Source: Nocardia brasiliensis (GTDB lineage Bacteria; Actinomycetota; Actinomycetes; Mycobacteriales; Mycobacteriaceae). Taken from it: a stretch of DNA of 64,000 bases. How positions within the stretch are numbered: the stretch's first letter is position 1; each line of letters opens with the position of its first letter. The notes under the pieces were generated by a model. It saw nothing but the letters and a program-made list of their open reading frames with translations. It was not told the origin of the DNA and searched no databases. The stretch lies in contig NZ_CP046171.1 in assembly GCF_011801125.1 (NCBI RefSeq), positions 2,108,001 through 2,172,000 on the forward strand, given 5' to 3'. The position numbers and the translations under genes are program-made. Of the stretch, positions 33,841-42,616 are shown one piece after another.

Positions 33841-34326
33841 ATGAGGATCCGTGATGTGGCTCTCGTCTGTCTCACCGTTCCCGCCGCGTTGCTCCTGACC
33901 GTCGGCTACGCGGCCGCGACCCCGACGCCGGAATATCCGCTCGATCCCGCAGCCGAGGCGGCGTCCAAGGTGTACCCGGGCGACCCGGTCCCGCGGTCAC
34001 GTTCGATGGCGACGGCGTTCGTCGGCGTGCCGAGCGACTACGTGTACAACACGAAGCTCAAACCCGTTGCCCGGCATGACTACTGCACCTCGGCCCCCGA
34101 CAGCTATTTCGCCGCCGACTTCCGCGGCCCCTGCGCCCGCCACGACATGTGCTACGACCGCGCCGACGCCGCGGGCACCGACTACACCGCCTGCAACAGT
34201 GCCCTACGCGCCGACATGATCACCAACTGCGTCTACGCCTACGGCACCTCCGGCACCGCCCTACAGACCTGCAAGGCCACCGCTGAGATCTACTGGGCCG
34301 CCGTGACTGTCACACACCTGGACTGA
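33841..34326 (+). CDS. Secreted prokaryotic phospholipase A2
   Basis: A 161-aa protein with a signal peptide (about residues 1-27, ending YAAATPT) and the PLA2 active-site motif PCARHDMCYDR, where His and Asp form the catalytic pair. Surrounding cysteines (DYCTSAP, TACNSAL, TNCVYAY, LQTCKAT) suit two disulfides. It resembles the Streptomyces/fungal group XIV PLA2, which hydrolyses the sn-2 ester of phospholipids with calcium. Divergent from the lysozyme gene. A role in nutrient release or host membrane damage is possible. Confidence 0.9.
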   Translation: MRIRDVALVCLTVPAALLLTVGYAAATPTPEYPLDPAAEAASKVYPGDPVPRSRSMATAFVGVPSDYVYNTKLKPVARHDYCTSAPDSYFAADFRGPCARHDMCYDRADAAGTDYTACNSALRADMITNCVYAYGTSGTALQTCKATAEIYWAAVTVTHLD

Positions 34327-34350
34327 CCCGCCGGCGCGCACCGGGCGGCG

Positions 34351-35796
34351 TCAGGCCGCCGTCCACCATGGCGCCGGTCGGTCCCGTTCCCAGTGCAGCT
34401 CCGACTCCAGTTGGGCGGCAACGGAAATCAGGAGCGGTTCGGCGGCCTCGGTGCCCATCAGCTGGGCGCCGACGGGGAGGCCCGCGTCGGTGAAGCCCGC
34501 GGGGACGTTCACGCTCGGCCAGCCGAGAACGTTCCACGGCCAGGTGTAGGGGCAGGCGGCGGTGATCAGGTTGTTGGTGGCGTGCACGCCGATGCCGTCG
34601 ATGTCTTCGGCGTGCGGTGGCGGTGTCGCGGTGGTCGGCGCGAGCACCAGGTCGTAGTCTCGGAAGAAGCCGCCGATCCGCTTGTGCAGCAGCGGTTCCG
34701 CCTGCCGCGCGGCGAACAGTGCCGGACCGTCGAGCAGCCTGCCGAGGCGGGTATTGGCGATGGTGCGCGGATCCACCTCGGCGCCGGGCATGTTCCGGTG
34801 CACCGCGCGGATGCCCGCCATCGAGCGCGGCAGGAAGGACGCGCCGATCAGCAGTCCGTAGTGCAGATCGGCGACCGTGACGGTGTGGCCGAGCGCGCGC
34901 AACGTGTCGCCGACCCGGCGGACCGCGGCCGCGACCTGCGGGTCGAGCGTGGTGCGGGTGGCGGTGAACGGAATGCGCAGGGAGAGGGCGATGCGCAGTC
35001 GTCCCGGGTCGCGCCCGACGGCGTCGGTGGCCGCGATCGGTGCAGGCGTGTGCCGGTCGCCGGGATGGGCGCCCGCGGCGAGGTCGAGCAGCAGCGCGGC
35101 GTCGGCGACGGTCCTGGCCAGCGGGCCGTTCACGGTGAGACCGTAGAAGGCCTCGGCGTGCGGCCAGGTGGAGATGCGGCCGCGTTGCGGTTTGATGCCG
35201 ACGAGGTTGGTCCACGCGGCGGGGATGCGGATGGAGCCCGCACCGTCGGAACCCAGTGCGGCGGGCACCAATCCGGCCGCGACGGCGGCCGCCGAGCCGC
35301 CGGAGGAACCGCCGGGCGTGCGGTCGGCGGCCCACGGGTTGCGGGTGTGTCCGAAGGCGGCCGCGCTGGTGAACGGCAACTGTCCGAGTTCGCAGGTGTT
35401 GGTCTTGCCGACGATCACCGCGCCTGCCGCGCGCAGCCGCCGAACCGATTCGGCGTCTTCGGTTTTCGGCGGGAAGGTACCGCCGCACCCGAACGCGGTC
35501 GGCTCGCCCGCGATGTCGGTGTCGTCCTTCACCGCGACCGGCACGCCGAGCAGGGGGAGTCGTTCGCCCGCCGCGAGCCGGGCGTCGGCGTCGGCGGCCT
35601 CGGCCAGCGCGCGCTCGCGCCGCACGATCCGGAACGCGTTGAGCGTCGGTTGGGCGGCCTCGATGCGATCGAGCGCGGCGCCCACCGCGGCGACGGAGCT
35701 GAGCGTGCCGCGGGCGATCGCGGCCGCGAGGTCGGTCAGTCCGAGCTCGCCAGTCTGCGGTGCGGTCGGCGGCCGGGTGGGATCGGTGGCGGTCAT
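34351..35796 (-). CDS. Amidase signature family enzyme (AmiA2-like)
   Basis: A 481-aa amidase. Catalytic lysine in PVAVKDDTDIAGEPT, the signature TPGGSSGGSAAAVAAGLVPA and the cis-Ser/Ser pair in GSDGAGSIRIPAAWTNLVG give a complete Ser-cisSer-Lys triad. Start at ATG 35796 (MTATDPTRPP); the frame stays open far upstream but that part is non-coding. The gene sits between era and recO, as amiA2 (Rv2363) does in M. tuberculosis. The physiological amide substrate is unknown. Confidence 0.93.
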   Translation of the reverse strand: MTATDPTRPPTAPQTGELGLTDLAAAIARGTLSSVAAVGAALDRIEAAQPTLNAFRIVRRERALAEAADADARLAAGERLPLLGVPVAVKDDTDIAGEPTAFGCGGTFPPKTEDAESVRRLRAAGAVIVGKTNTCELGQLPFTSAAAFGHTRNPWAADRTPGGSSGGSAAAVAAGLVPAALGSDGAGSIRIPAAWTNLVGIKPQRGRISTWPHAEAFYGLTVNGPLARTVADAALLLDLAAGAHPGDRHTPAPIAATDAVGRDPGRLRIALSLRIPFTATRTTLDPQVAAAVRRVGDTLRALGHTVTVADLHYGLLIGASFLPRSMAGIRAVHRNMPGAEVDPRTIANTRLGRLLDGPALFAARQAEPLLHKRIGGFFRDYDLVLAPTTATPPPHAEDIDGIGVHATNNLITAACPYTWPWNVLGWPSVNVPAGFTDAGLPVGAQLMGTEAAEPLLISVAAQLESELHWERDRPAPWWTAA

Positions 35797-35961
35797 GTGA
35801 GCTCCGTCTCGTCGGCTGTGGCAGAAACCGTAGCGCGAACCTGGACAAGCGACTAGTCCGCCTCTGTTCCGGGTCCGCGCCACTCCCGCATGTGAATGAG
35901 TTCCCTTGGTGCCCTTGATGACTGCGTGCGAACCGCGCGACCCGGTGGCGCCGCCCTCTAG

Positions 35962-35982
35962 ACATACATACGGTATGTATGT
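35962..35982. promoter_or_regulatory. Perfect 10-1-10 inverted repeat, probable TetR operator
   Basis: ACATACATAC, one G, then GTATGTATGT form a perfect palindrome 34 bp ahead of the hydrolase gene. The downstream TetR gene (36869) is in the same transcription unit, so this is the natural operator for autoregulation. Confidence 0.75.
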
Positions 35983-36015
35983 AATTGTTGGGTATCGCGA
36001 CACGAGGAGGACACG

Positions 36016-36882
36016 ATGGGAACCAGCACCGCACTCGGGCCGACACGCGAGGTCGAGCTGCCCGGCGGCCGCGTCCGGTACCACGAGACAGGGGAGGGGC
36101 CGCCCGTCGTCTTCGTGCACGGTCTGCTCGTCAACGCGGACCTGTGGCGCAATGTGGTGCCCGGCGTCGCCGCCGCGGGCTACCGCTGCCTGGCTCCCGA
36201 TTGGCCGCTCGGCGCGCACTCGATTCCGGTGCCCGACGCGGACCTGACCCCGACCGGGGTGGCCGACCTCATCGCGGCCTTCCTGGAGCGGCTCGAGCTG
36301 ACCGACGTCACGATTGTCGCCAACGACACCGGCGGCGCGATCACCCAGATACTGATGACCCGGCATCCGACCCGGATCGGGCGGGTGGTGCTGGCCGCGG
36401 TGGACAGCTACGAGAGCTTCCTGCCCGCGCCGTTCACCGCGTTGGGCTGGCTGGGGTGGGTGCCGGGTTCGCTGCGTCCACTGCTGGAGGCGATGCGGAT
36501 TCGGGCGCTGCACCGCACACCGCTGGTGTTCGGCCTGGTGGTCAAGCGACTGCCGCCGCGCGCGATCGTCGACTCGTACGTGCTGCCGAGCCGCAGGTCC
36601 GCCGGGGTGCGCAAAGACCTGCGGTTGTTCCTGAAGACCGCGCGCCGCGAATACACCCTCGACGCCGCGAAACAGTTCGCCACGGTGCGCTTCCCGGTGT
36701 TGCTGGTCTGGGCCCGCGAGGATCGGGTCTTCCCGATGTCGTTCGCCGAACGGCTGGCCCGCGACCTGCCGCAGGCGACCCTGAAGGTCGTCGACGACGC
36801 GTACACGCTGCTCCCGGAGGATCAGCCCGAGTTGCTCACCGCGGCGATCTTGGAGTTCACTCAGCTGCATGCCACGCCGTAG
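36016..36882 (+). CDS. Alpha/beta hydrolase with Asp nucleophile and no apparent catalytic His
   Basis: A 288-aa alpha/beta-hydrolase with VFVHGLLVNADLWRNV (oxyanion region). The nucleophile elbow is VANDTGGA, so the nucleophile would be Asp, as in haloalkane dehalogenases and epoxide hydrolases. The strand carrying the acid is VLLVWAREDRVFP. At the usual His position the sequence reads DDAYTLLPEDQPE, with Tyr-Thr instead of Gly-His, so a standard triad is missing. ATG 36016 follows GAGGAGGACACG. It overlaps the TetR gene by 14 nt. Confidence 0.83.
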   Translation: MGTSTALGPTREVELPGGRVRYHETGEGPPVVFVHGLLVNADLWRNVVPGVAAAGYRCLAPDWPLGAHSIPVPDADLTPTGVADLIAAFLERLELTDVTIVANDTGGAITQILMTRHPTRIGRVVLAAVDSYESFLPAPFTALGWLGWVPGSLRPLLEAMRIRALHRTPLVFGLVVKRLPPRAIVDSYVLPSRRSAGVRKDLRLFLKTARREYTLDAAKQFATVRFPVLLVWAREDRVFPMSFAERLARDLPQATLKVVDDAYTLLPEDQPELLTAAILEFTQLHATP

Positions 36883-37468
36883 CCAGGAGGATCGCTCCCG
36901 CACCACCAAGGCCGCGCTCGAACAGGCCGGACGTCGCCTGTTCACCGAGCGCGGCTTCGCGGCGACCTCGGCGGAAGAGCTCGTGACCGAGGCCGGGGTC
37001 ACCCGCGGCGCGCTGCACCACCATTACGGCGACAAACGCGGTCTGTTCCTCGCGGTGCTGGAACAGATCGAGATCGAGACCACCGCGGAGATCGAATCCG
37101 CCATCGGCGCAGTCGATTCCGACGACGTGCTGGCCGCGATGACGGCCGGCCTCGGGCTCTTCCTCGAGATCTGCCAGCGCCCGCCGATGCTGCGGATCGC
37201 GCTCACCGACGCGCCCGCGGTGCTGGGCTGGCAGGCCTGGCGCGAATTCGAGAGCAGGCACGGCCTCGGCCTGATCACCGCACAGCTCGAGCGCGCCCGT
37301 GCCGCCGGGCTGATCGCGGACGCCCCGGTCCAGGTGCTCGGTCAACTCGTGCTCAGCGCGTTGAGCGAGGCGGCGCTGATCATCGCGCACGCGGCGGACC
37401 CCGAGGCCGCCCGTGCGCAGGCGCAGCAGTCGGTGCTGCTGTTGATCTCCGGCCTGCTGCGGAACTGA
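36869..37468 (+). CDS. TetR-family repressor
   Basis: A 199-aa protein with the TetR helix-turn-helix (TKAALEQAGRRLFTERGFAA, then ELVTEAGVTRGALHHHYGDK) and a helical ligand domain. Overlapping the hydrolase gene, it is likely co-transcribed and represses the operon through the palindrome at 35962. The inducer may be the hydrolase substrate. Confidence 0.9.
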   Translation: MPRRSQEDRSRTTKAALEQAGRRLFTERGFAATSAEELVTEAGVTRGALHHHYGDKRGLFLAVLEQIEIETTAEIESAIGAVDSDDVLAAMTAGLGLFLEICQRPPMLRIALTDAPAVLGWQAWREFESRHGLGLITAQLERARAAGLIADAPVQVLGQLVLSALSEAALIIAHAADPEAARAQAQQSVLLLISGLLRN

Positions 37469-37526
37469 CCGATCAGCTCGAGCGCAATAGTCGTGCCGCG
37501 GCGCTCGCGCGAACAGAATCGGCCGC

Positions 37527-37985
37527 ATGAAGCTCGTAGCGATAGGTGTCGGCCTCGCGGTCGGCTTCGGTCTGGTCGGTGCGGCGCAGGCTCAGCCCCT
37601 GACGCCCGACTATGCGCAGGCCCCGAACGGCACCGGTGAACTCGGCGATCCGGTGCTCACGCCGGGGTTTTCGCCGATCCAGGTGCCCGCGCCGGAGGTC
37701 GAGCGCGGGCCGGACACGACGACCGTCCGAGCGCACCCCTACCTCGCGCCCTGGGCGCACGACCTGATTCCGGTCGCGCCGAACACCGCGTTCGAGATCC
37801 AGGGCGCGGCTCGCGTCACGGTGCCCGGCACAGACGGTCGCACGCTGGTGCTCAACCCGAACGGACACTGCCTGTTCGAAGGGGCGGGCGCGCGACCCGC
37901 CGAACTCGACGCGACCGCGTTGCGGCCGATACAGGTGCGGACGCCGGTGTTCGAACTGGTCGTCGAACCCACGCTGTATCGCTGA
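37527..37985 (+). CDS. Small secreted protein of unknown function
   Basis: A 152-aa protein with a clear signal peptide (LVAIGVGLAVGFGLVGAAQA, cleavage near residue 22). The mature part is proline-rich at first (PVLTPGFSPIQVPAPEVERG) and then beta-rich (FEIQGAARVTVPGTDGRTLV). No cysteine pair, no known domain. Convergent with the HTH gene at 37987, with a 1-nt gap. Confidence 0.7.
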   Translation: MKLVAIGVGLAVGFGLVGAAQAQPLTPDYAQAPNGTGELGDPVLTPGFSPIQVPAPEVERGPDTTTVRAHPYLAPWAHDLIPVAPNTAFEIQGAARVTVPGTDGRTLVLNPNGHCLFEGAGARPAELDATALRPIQVRTPVFELVVEPTLYR

Positions 37986-37986
37986 G

Positions 37987-38367
37987 CTACTCCACGAACT
38001 GCAGCTCGACCTGCGGTAACTCCACCATGACCCGGGCGCAGACGGCGCGGTGCCAGGTGGCCGGGTAGCGGGTGCCCGGCTCGTGCCTGCAGTAGTCGTC
38101 GTTGGTCCGGTAGGTATGTAAGCGCGGGGAGATCTCGCCCGCGCCGATCGCGTCGACCATCGCGTCGATGACCTGCTCGGTTTCGTCGGCGATTTCGGCG
38201 AGCTCACGCGCCGCCGTGTCGGGGATCTGGAACGCGCCCTTCTCCCAACGCTCCACGGTGCGCTCGGCCACGGCGAACAGCCGCGCGCACCATGGCACCG
38301 GCAGGCCGAGTAACTCTCTGGTGGCCCGGAAACCGGCGGCGGTTCCGGTGCCAAGTAGGTCGTCCAA
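37987..38367 (-). CDS. Small HTH protein (YdiL/DUF1870-like)
   Basis: A protein of about 126 aa with start TTG 38367 preceded by GGGGAGGGG; the frame continues upstream to 38460 but without a good ribosome-binding site. It has a helix-turn-helix similar to the DUF1870/YdiL group (RATRELLGLPVPWCARLFAV, then AERTVERWEKGAFQIPD), followed by a helix (ELAEIADETEQVIDAMVDAI) and a Cys/His-containing C-terminus. Cytoplasmic; target unknown. Divergent from recO. Confidence 0.65.
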   Translation of the reverse strand: MDDLLGTGTAAGFRATRELLGLPVPWCARLFAVAERTVERWEKGAFQIPDTAARELAEIADETEQVIDAMVDAIGAGEISPRLHTYRTNDDYCRHEPGTRYPATWHRAVCARVMVELPQVELQFVE

Positions 38368-38535
38368 CTGTGAAAACCCCTCCCCAACAGTGCGGTAGAG
38401 GAAAAGAATAGGACAGGGCATCGGGCGGTAATGGTGGATTCGCCGGGACTGGTCGATCAACCCCTACTGGCGCCGGACCGGCATAGGGGGTGCGCGCCTG
38501 CCGAGGGCTGTCGGGTGTTCATGGGAGGATGAGGC

Positions 38536-39288
38536 GTGCGTTTGTATCGGGATGTGGCGGTGGTGGTACGCCAGCACAAGCTGGGCGAGGCGGACCGCAT
38601 CGTCACGTTGCTGACCCGGCAGCACGGTCTGGTGCGTGCCGTGGCCAAGGGGGTGCGCCGGACCAAGTCGAAGTTCGGGGCCAGGCTGGAGCCGTTCGCC
38701 TACATCGACGTGCAGTTGCATCCCGGTCGCACGTTGGACGTGGTCACCCAGGTACACACCGTGGAGGCCTTCGCCGCCGACATCATCGACGACTACGGCC
38801 GCTACACCACCGCCTGTGCGGTGCTGGAAACCGCCGAGCGGCTGGCCGGTGAGGAGCGCGCGCCCGCGCCGCGGCTGCACGCGCTCACCGCGAGCGCGCT
38901 GCGGGCCATCGCGGCCAAGCAGCGCCCGCACGAGCTGATCCTGGACGCGTTCCTGTTGCGCGCCATGGGATTCGCGGGCTGGGCGCCCGCGCTGGACGAG
39001 TGCGCCAAGTGCGCGACCCCCGGCCCGCATCGGGCGTTCCATGTCGCGGCGGGCGGCGCGGTGTGTGTGCACTGCCGTCCGCCCGGTGCGGCCACGCCGG
39101 CACCGGGCGTGCTTGATCTGCTGGTCGCCTTGCTGCGCGGTGAATGGGAGTACGTCGAGGCGGTGCCGGAGGGGGTGCGCAGGCAGGCCAGCGGCTTGGT
39201 CGCCGCGCATCTGCAATGGCATCTGGAGCGGCAGTTGCGCACGTTGCCGCTGATCGAGCGGTCCAGGGCGGTCGGCTCGCCTGCCTGA
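38536..39288 (+). CDS. recO: RecO DNA repair protein
   Basis: A 250-aa protein starting at GTG (LYRDVAVVVRQHKLGEADRI) with the N-terminal OB-fold, a helical middle and a C-terminal zinc motif: CAKC ... CVHC (residues about 155-177). RecO anneals ssDNA and loads RecA with RecR in gap repair. Followed after 60 nt by uppS, the conserved recO-uppS order. Confidence 0.95.
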   Translation: MRLYRDVAVVVRQHKLGEADRIVTLLTRQHGLVRAVAKGVRRTKSKFGARLEPFAYIDVQLHPGRTLDVVTQVHTVEAFAADIIDDYGRYTTACAVLETAERLAGEERAPAPRLHALTASALRAIAAKQRPHELILDAFLLRAMGFAGWAPALDECAKCATPGPHRAFHVAAGGAVCVHCRPPGAATPAPGVLDLLVALLRGEWEYVEAVPEGVRRQASGLVAAHLQWHLERQLRTLPLIERSRAVGSPA

Positions 39289-39348
39289 TCAGGGGGCTGG
39301 ACGGAGACCGACACAGGGTCTCCACAACCATCAGGCAGGATAGGGGCC

Positions 39349-40173
39349 GTGATCCTGCGCCGAGACTCCTCCACCGCGACCAGGCCGAACCCCGCACGGT
39401 CGGTCGCGACCAGCACCGTTCGCCCGCCCTCGCCGCATCCTTCGGGGGCTCGTCCGCCCGCTATCCCGGCCGAGCTGGTACCGAACCATGTCGCGCTGGT
39501 GATGGACGGCAACGGCCGGTGGGCGCAGGAGCGCGGTCTGCCGCGCACGGCCGGACACGAGCGCGGCGAAGCGGTGCTGATGGACACCGTCGAGGGCTGC
39601 ATCGAGATGGGCGTGAAGTGGCTCTCGGCCTACGCCTTCTCCACCGAGAACTGGCGGCGCAGTCCCGACGAGGTGCGCTTTCTCATGGGCTTCAACCGGG
39701 ACGTGATCCGGCGCCGCCGCGACGAGATGCACGAGATGGGAGTGCGGGTGCGCTGGGCGGGCCGCAGGCCCCGGCTGTGGCGCAGCGTGATCAACGAGCT
39801 CGAGATCGCCGAGGAGATGACCAAGCACAATACGGTGATGACCCTCACCATGTGCGTCAACTACGGTGGCCGCGCCGAAATAGCCGATGCGGCAAGGGAA
39901 ATCGCGCGCCGGGTGGCCGCGGGGGAACTCGATCCGGAGAAGGTCACCGAGGCGACGGTCGCGCGATTCCTCGACGAGCCGGACATGCCCGATGTCGACC
40001 TGTTCCTGCGCCCGTCCGGTGAGTTCCGTAGCTCGAACTTCCTCATCTGGCAGTCCGCCTACGCCGAATTCGTCTACCAGGACACCCTTTTCCCCGATTT
40101 CGACCGGCGCAACCTGTGGGACGCCTGCCTCGAGTACGCTTCGCGTGACCGACGCTTCGGCGGTACCAAGTGA
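39349..40173 (+). CDS. uppS: Isoprenyl transferase UppS (long-chain Z-prenyl diphosphate synthase)
   Basis: A 274-aa cis-prenyltransferase. The diagnostic motif [14 protein letters not shown] carries the Mg-binding Asp; also seen are [12 protein letters not shown] and the C-terminal [20 protein letters not shown]. It makes the polyprenyl phosphate carrier for peptidoglycan and arabinogalactan (decaprenyl in mycobacteria, by Rv2361c at this locus). It has a longer N-terminal arm of about 45 residues, typical of actinobacterial forms. GTG start; the stop overlaps the next gene. Confidence 0.95.
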   Translation: MILRRDSSTATRPNPARSVATSTVRPPSPHPSGARPPAIPAELVPNHVALVMDGNGRWAQERGLPRTAGHERGEAVLMDTVEGCIEMGVKWLSAYAFSTENWRRSPDEVRFLMGFNRDVIRRRRDEMHEMGVRVRWAGRRPRLWRSVINELEIAEEMTKHNTVMTLTMCVNYGGRAEIADAAREIARRVAAGELDPEKVTEATVARFLDEPDMPDVDLFLRPSGEFRSSNFLIWQSAYAEFVYQDTLFPDFDRRNLWDACLEYASRDRRFGGTK

Positions 40174-40598
40174 ACGGCGGCACAGACATGGAATCATCGG
40201 TGACTCCGGAACAGGAACTGCAGGCGCGCGCGGGCGCCTCCCTCTCGTACTACGACATCGACGTGCGCGTCGACCCCGAGGGTTCGATCGGCTTCGAGTA
40301 CGAGGGCGCGCTGTGCTCGCTGCGGGCGGTCAACCTCGCGCCCGGCCTCGACGTGCTGACGCTCACCTGCGTGCTGGCCTGGGATCGGCCGATGAACGCG
40401 CAACTGCACAAGCGCGTCGCCGAACGGAACAACGCGCTGCAGTTCGGCTCGCTCACCGTGATCGGTCACGACAAGCTCGCCGACATCATCCTGCGCTACA
40501 CCTTCCCGGCCGCGGGCCTGGACGATCAGGCCCTCGCCACCATGCTGGTGCTCGTGCTCTCCGGTGCGGGGAAGGCCCGCCAGGGTCTGGTGCCCTGA
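40170..40598 (+). CDS. YbjN-like/T3SS-chaperone-fold protein
   Basis: A 142-aa protein with an alpha-beta pattern similar to YbjN/CesT-type chaperone folds: [60 protein letters not shown]. Starts at GTG 40170, overlapping the uppS stop (GTGA), or at ATG 40188. M. tuberculosis has a protein of the same length (Rv2360c) in the same place. No enzymatic motif. Fold call moderately confident. Confidence 0.65.
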   Translation: MNGGTDMESSVTPEQELQARAGASLSYYDIDVRVDPEGSIGFEYEGALCSLRAVNLAPGLDVLTLTCVLAWDRPMNAQLHKRVAERNNALQFGSLTVIGHDKLADIILRYTFPAAGLDDQALATMLVLVLSGAGKARQGLVP

Positions 40599-40640
40599 GT
40601 TCGCGCCCGGTCCGTCCGGAATGCGAGCAATCGGCGCACC

Positions 40641-40656
40641 CATGACAACTGTCATG
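40641..40656. promoter_or_regulatory. Inverted repeat CATGACA-AC-TGTCATG ahead of ABC exporter
   Basis: Seven-base arms and a 2-bp centre, followed at 40665-40676 by a further half-site-like GTGACAGTCATG. It lies 58 bp before the ATPase gene. It is a candidate binding site for the response regulator encoded at 43871. Confidence 0.5.
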
Positions 40657-40713
40657 CGCGACACGTGACAGTCATGTGGGGTGCGGCGCGCCCCGGTGCG
40701 CGAGTGTTGAGTC

Positions 40714-41637
40714 ATGACATCAGCACTGACATCGCGCTCGGCCGCGCCCGCGATCGAACTGCGCGACCTGCGTAAGAGCTTCGCGCTGCCCGGCGGCGGC
40801 GCGGTGCGGGCCGTGGACGGGCTGGATCTGGTGATCGAGCCCGGCGAGATCGTCGCCTTTCTCGGGCCGAACGGGGCGGGCAAGACCACCACGCTCGACA
40901 TGGTGCTCGGCCTGACGACACCGGACGCGGGCAGTGTCGCGCTCTTCGGCGGCACCCCGGCGCAAGCGCTTGCGGTGGGCCGCATTTCGGCGGTGCTGCA
41001 ATCCGGTGGGCTGCTACCCGACCTCACCGTCGCCGAGACCGTGCGGCTGGTCGCCACCCTGTACGCGAGCCCGCGGCCGGTCGCGGAGGTGCTCGCGCGC
41101 GCGGGTATCGGCGAGATCGCAGGCCGACTCGTCGGCAAGTGCTCGGGCGGGCAACGTCAGCGGTTGCGGTTCGCGCTCGCGCTGCTGCCGAACCCGGATC
41201 TGATCGTGCTCGACGAACCCACCACCGGCATGGATGTCGAAGGGCGCCGGGACTTCTGGAACGCGATGCGCGAGGATTCCGCGCGCGGGCGCACCGTCGT
41301 GTTCGCTACCCACTACCTGGACGAGGCCGACGCCTACGCGGACCGGATCGTGCTGGTCCGTGCCGGCAGAGTGGTGGCCGACGGCAGCGCCGCCGAGATC
41401 AAGAATCTGGCTTCGGGCCGGGCGGTGCGCGCCACCTTGCCCGCCGTGCCGCCGGGTCTGCGCGCGCTTCCCGGCGTCGACGAGGTGGAGTTGCGCGGCG
41501 ACCGAATCCTCGTGCACACCAGCGACTCCGACGCGGTGGCCCGCTACCTGCTCACCGAGACCGCGGCCGTCGATCTCGAAATCACCTCGCACAACCTCGA
41601 ATCCGCGTTCCTCGCGCTGACGACCGGAGAGAACTGA
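40714..41637 (+). CDS. ABC transporter ATP-binding protein (DrrA-like)
   Basis: A 307-aa ATPase with Walker A GPNGAGKT, signature KCSGGQRQRLRFA, Walker B LIVLDEPTTGMD and a switch His in VVFATHYLDEAD. A C-terminal domain of about 80 residues is typical of DrrA/CcmA-type export ATPases. Works with the permease encoded 1 nt downstream. The two-component genes that follow make a complete sensing and export module of the type linked to antibiotic or lipid stress. Confidence 0.93.
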   Translation: MTSALTSRSAAPAIELRDLRKSFALPGGGAVRAVDGLDLVIEPGEIVAFLGPNGAGKTTTLDMVLGLTTPDAGSVALFGGTPAQALAVGRISAVLQSGGLLPDLTVAETVRLVATLYASPRPVAEVLARAGIGEIAGRLVGKCSGGQRQRLRFALALLPNPDLIVLDEPTTGMDVEGRRDFWNAMREDSARGRTVVFATHYLDEADAYADRIVLVRAGRVVADGSAAEIKNLASGRAVRATLPAVPPGLRALPGVDEVELRGDRILVHTSDSDAVARYLLTETAAVDLEITSHNLESAFLALTTGEN

Positions 41638-41638
41638 C

Positions 41639-42424
41639 ATGACTACCCTTGCCGCAGAGCCCGCTTCCGACCGCCGACCGACGCCACTCGGCGGTTTCAG
41701 CTTCGGTTTCCTGCGCGTCGAGCTGCGTCGCATGCTGCGCAACCGGCGCACGATGATCTTCACCCTGCTCATTCCGCCGCTGTTCTTCGTCATCTTCGGC
41801 CTGCAATCCGACTTCCGGACCCAGCCGTACGGCTCGGGCAATGTGACCGGCTACGTGATGGTGTCGATGGCCGTGTACGGCGCGATGCTCGCGACCACCA
41901 GCGGCGGCGCCATGGTGGCGATCGAACGGGCACAGGGGTGGAGTCGCCAATTGCGGCTCACGCCACTGCATCCCGTCGCCTACATCGCCACCAAGGTGGC
42001 GGTGGCGATGGTGCTCGGGCTGGTGTCGGTGACCGCGGTCTTCGTGGTCGGCGGGGTACTCGGCGCGCGGCTCACCCCGGCCGCCTGGGTGAGCTGCTTC
42101 CTGCTCGCCTGGCTCACCTCGCTGGTCTTCGCCGCGTTCGGGTTGTTCGTCGGCTACCTGCTGCCCTCGGAGAATGTGATGCAGCTGCTCGGTCCGGTGC
42201 TCGCTGTGCTGTCGTTCGCGGGTGGGTTGTTCGTCCCGCTGCACGGCTGGTTCGACACCGTCTCCCGGGTGTTCCCGACCAACGGTGTCGCGACGCTGGC
42301 GCGAATTCCCTTCGGCGACACCGACGCCGGATCGATCGCCGTGGGCGCGCTGAATGTGGTGGTGTGGGCGGCGCTGTTCATCGGCGGGTCGGCGTTGCTG
42401 TTCCGCCGGGATACGGCGCGCTGA
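41639..42424 (+). CDS. ABC-2 type transporter permease
   Basis: A 261-aa membrane protein with six hydrophobic segments (first around MIFTLLIPPLFFVIFGL; others around AVFVVGGVLGARL and LAVLSFAGGLFVP) and the extracellular loop of ABC-2 exporters. Partner of the upstream ATPase. The transported compound cannot be inferred from sequence. Confidence 0.92.
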   Translation: MTTLAAEPASDRRPTPLGGFSFGFLRVELRRMLRNRRTMIFTLLIPPLFFVIFGLQSDFRTQPYGSGNVTGYVMVSMAVYGAMLATTSGGAMVAIERAQGWSRQLRLTPLHPVAYIATKVAVAMVLGLVSVTAVFVVGGVLGARLTPAAWVSCFLLAWLTSLVFAAFGLFVGYLLPSENVMQLLGPVLAVLSFAGGLFVPLHGWFDTVSRVFPTNGVATLARIPFGDTDAGSIAVGALNVVVWAALFIGGSALLFRRDTAR

Positions 42425-42616
42425 GGTCGGTGCTTGCCGTGCGGAGTGCGCCGGGTCGTCGTGAAAGGAGAGAACGCGAATGAAGGGGACGAGTGGATCG
42501 GTGCTCGAGCGTCGGCGCAGGCAGTGGACGGAGCCGGATTCGGTACCGTCAGTCCTCGTGATCGCTCACCATGCCCGCAGCGCGCTCGTCGACCCGGCCC
42601 ATACCGGAGGCGCGGC

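Noticed and set aside
34351..37002. One 883-codon open frame covering the amidase and upstream region on the minus strand
   Set aside because: Only the part below 35796 matches an amidase. The rest is antisense to the hydrolase gene and upstream non-coding DNA, with no domain.
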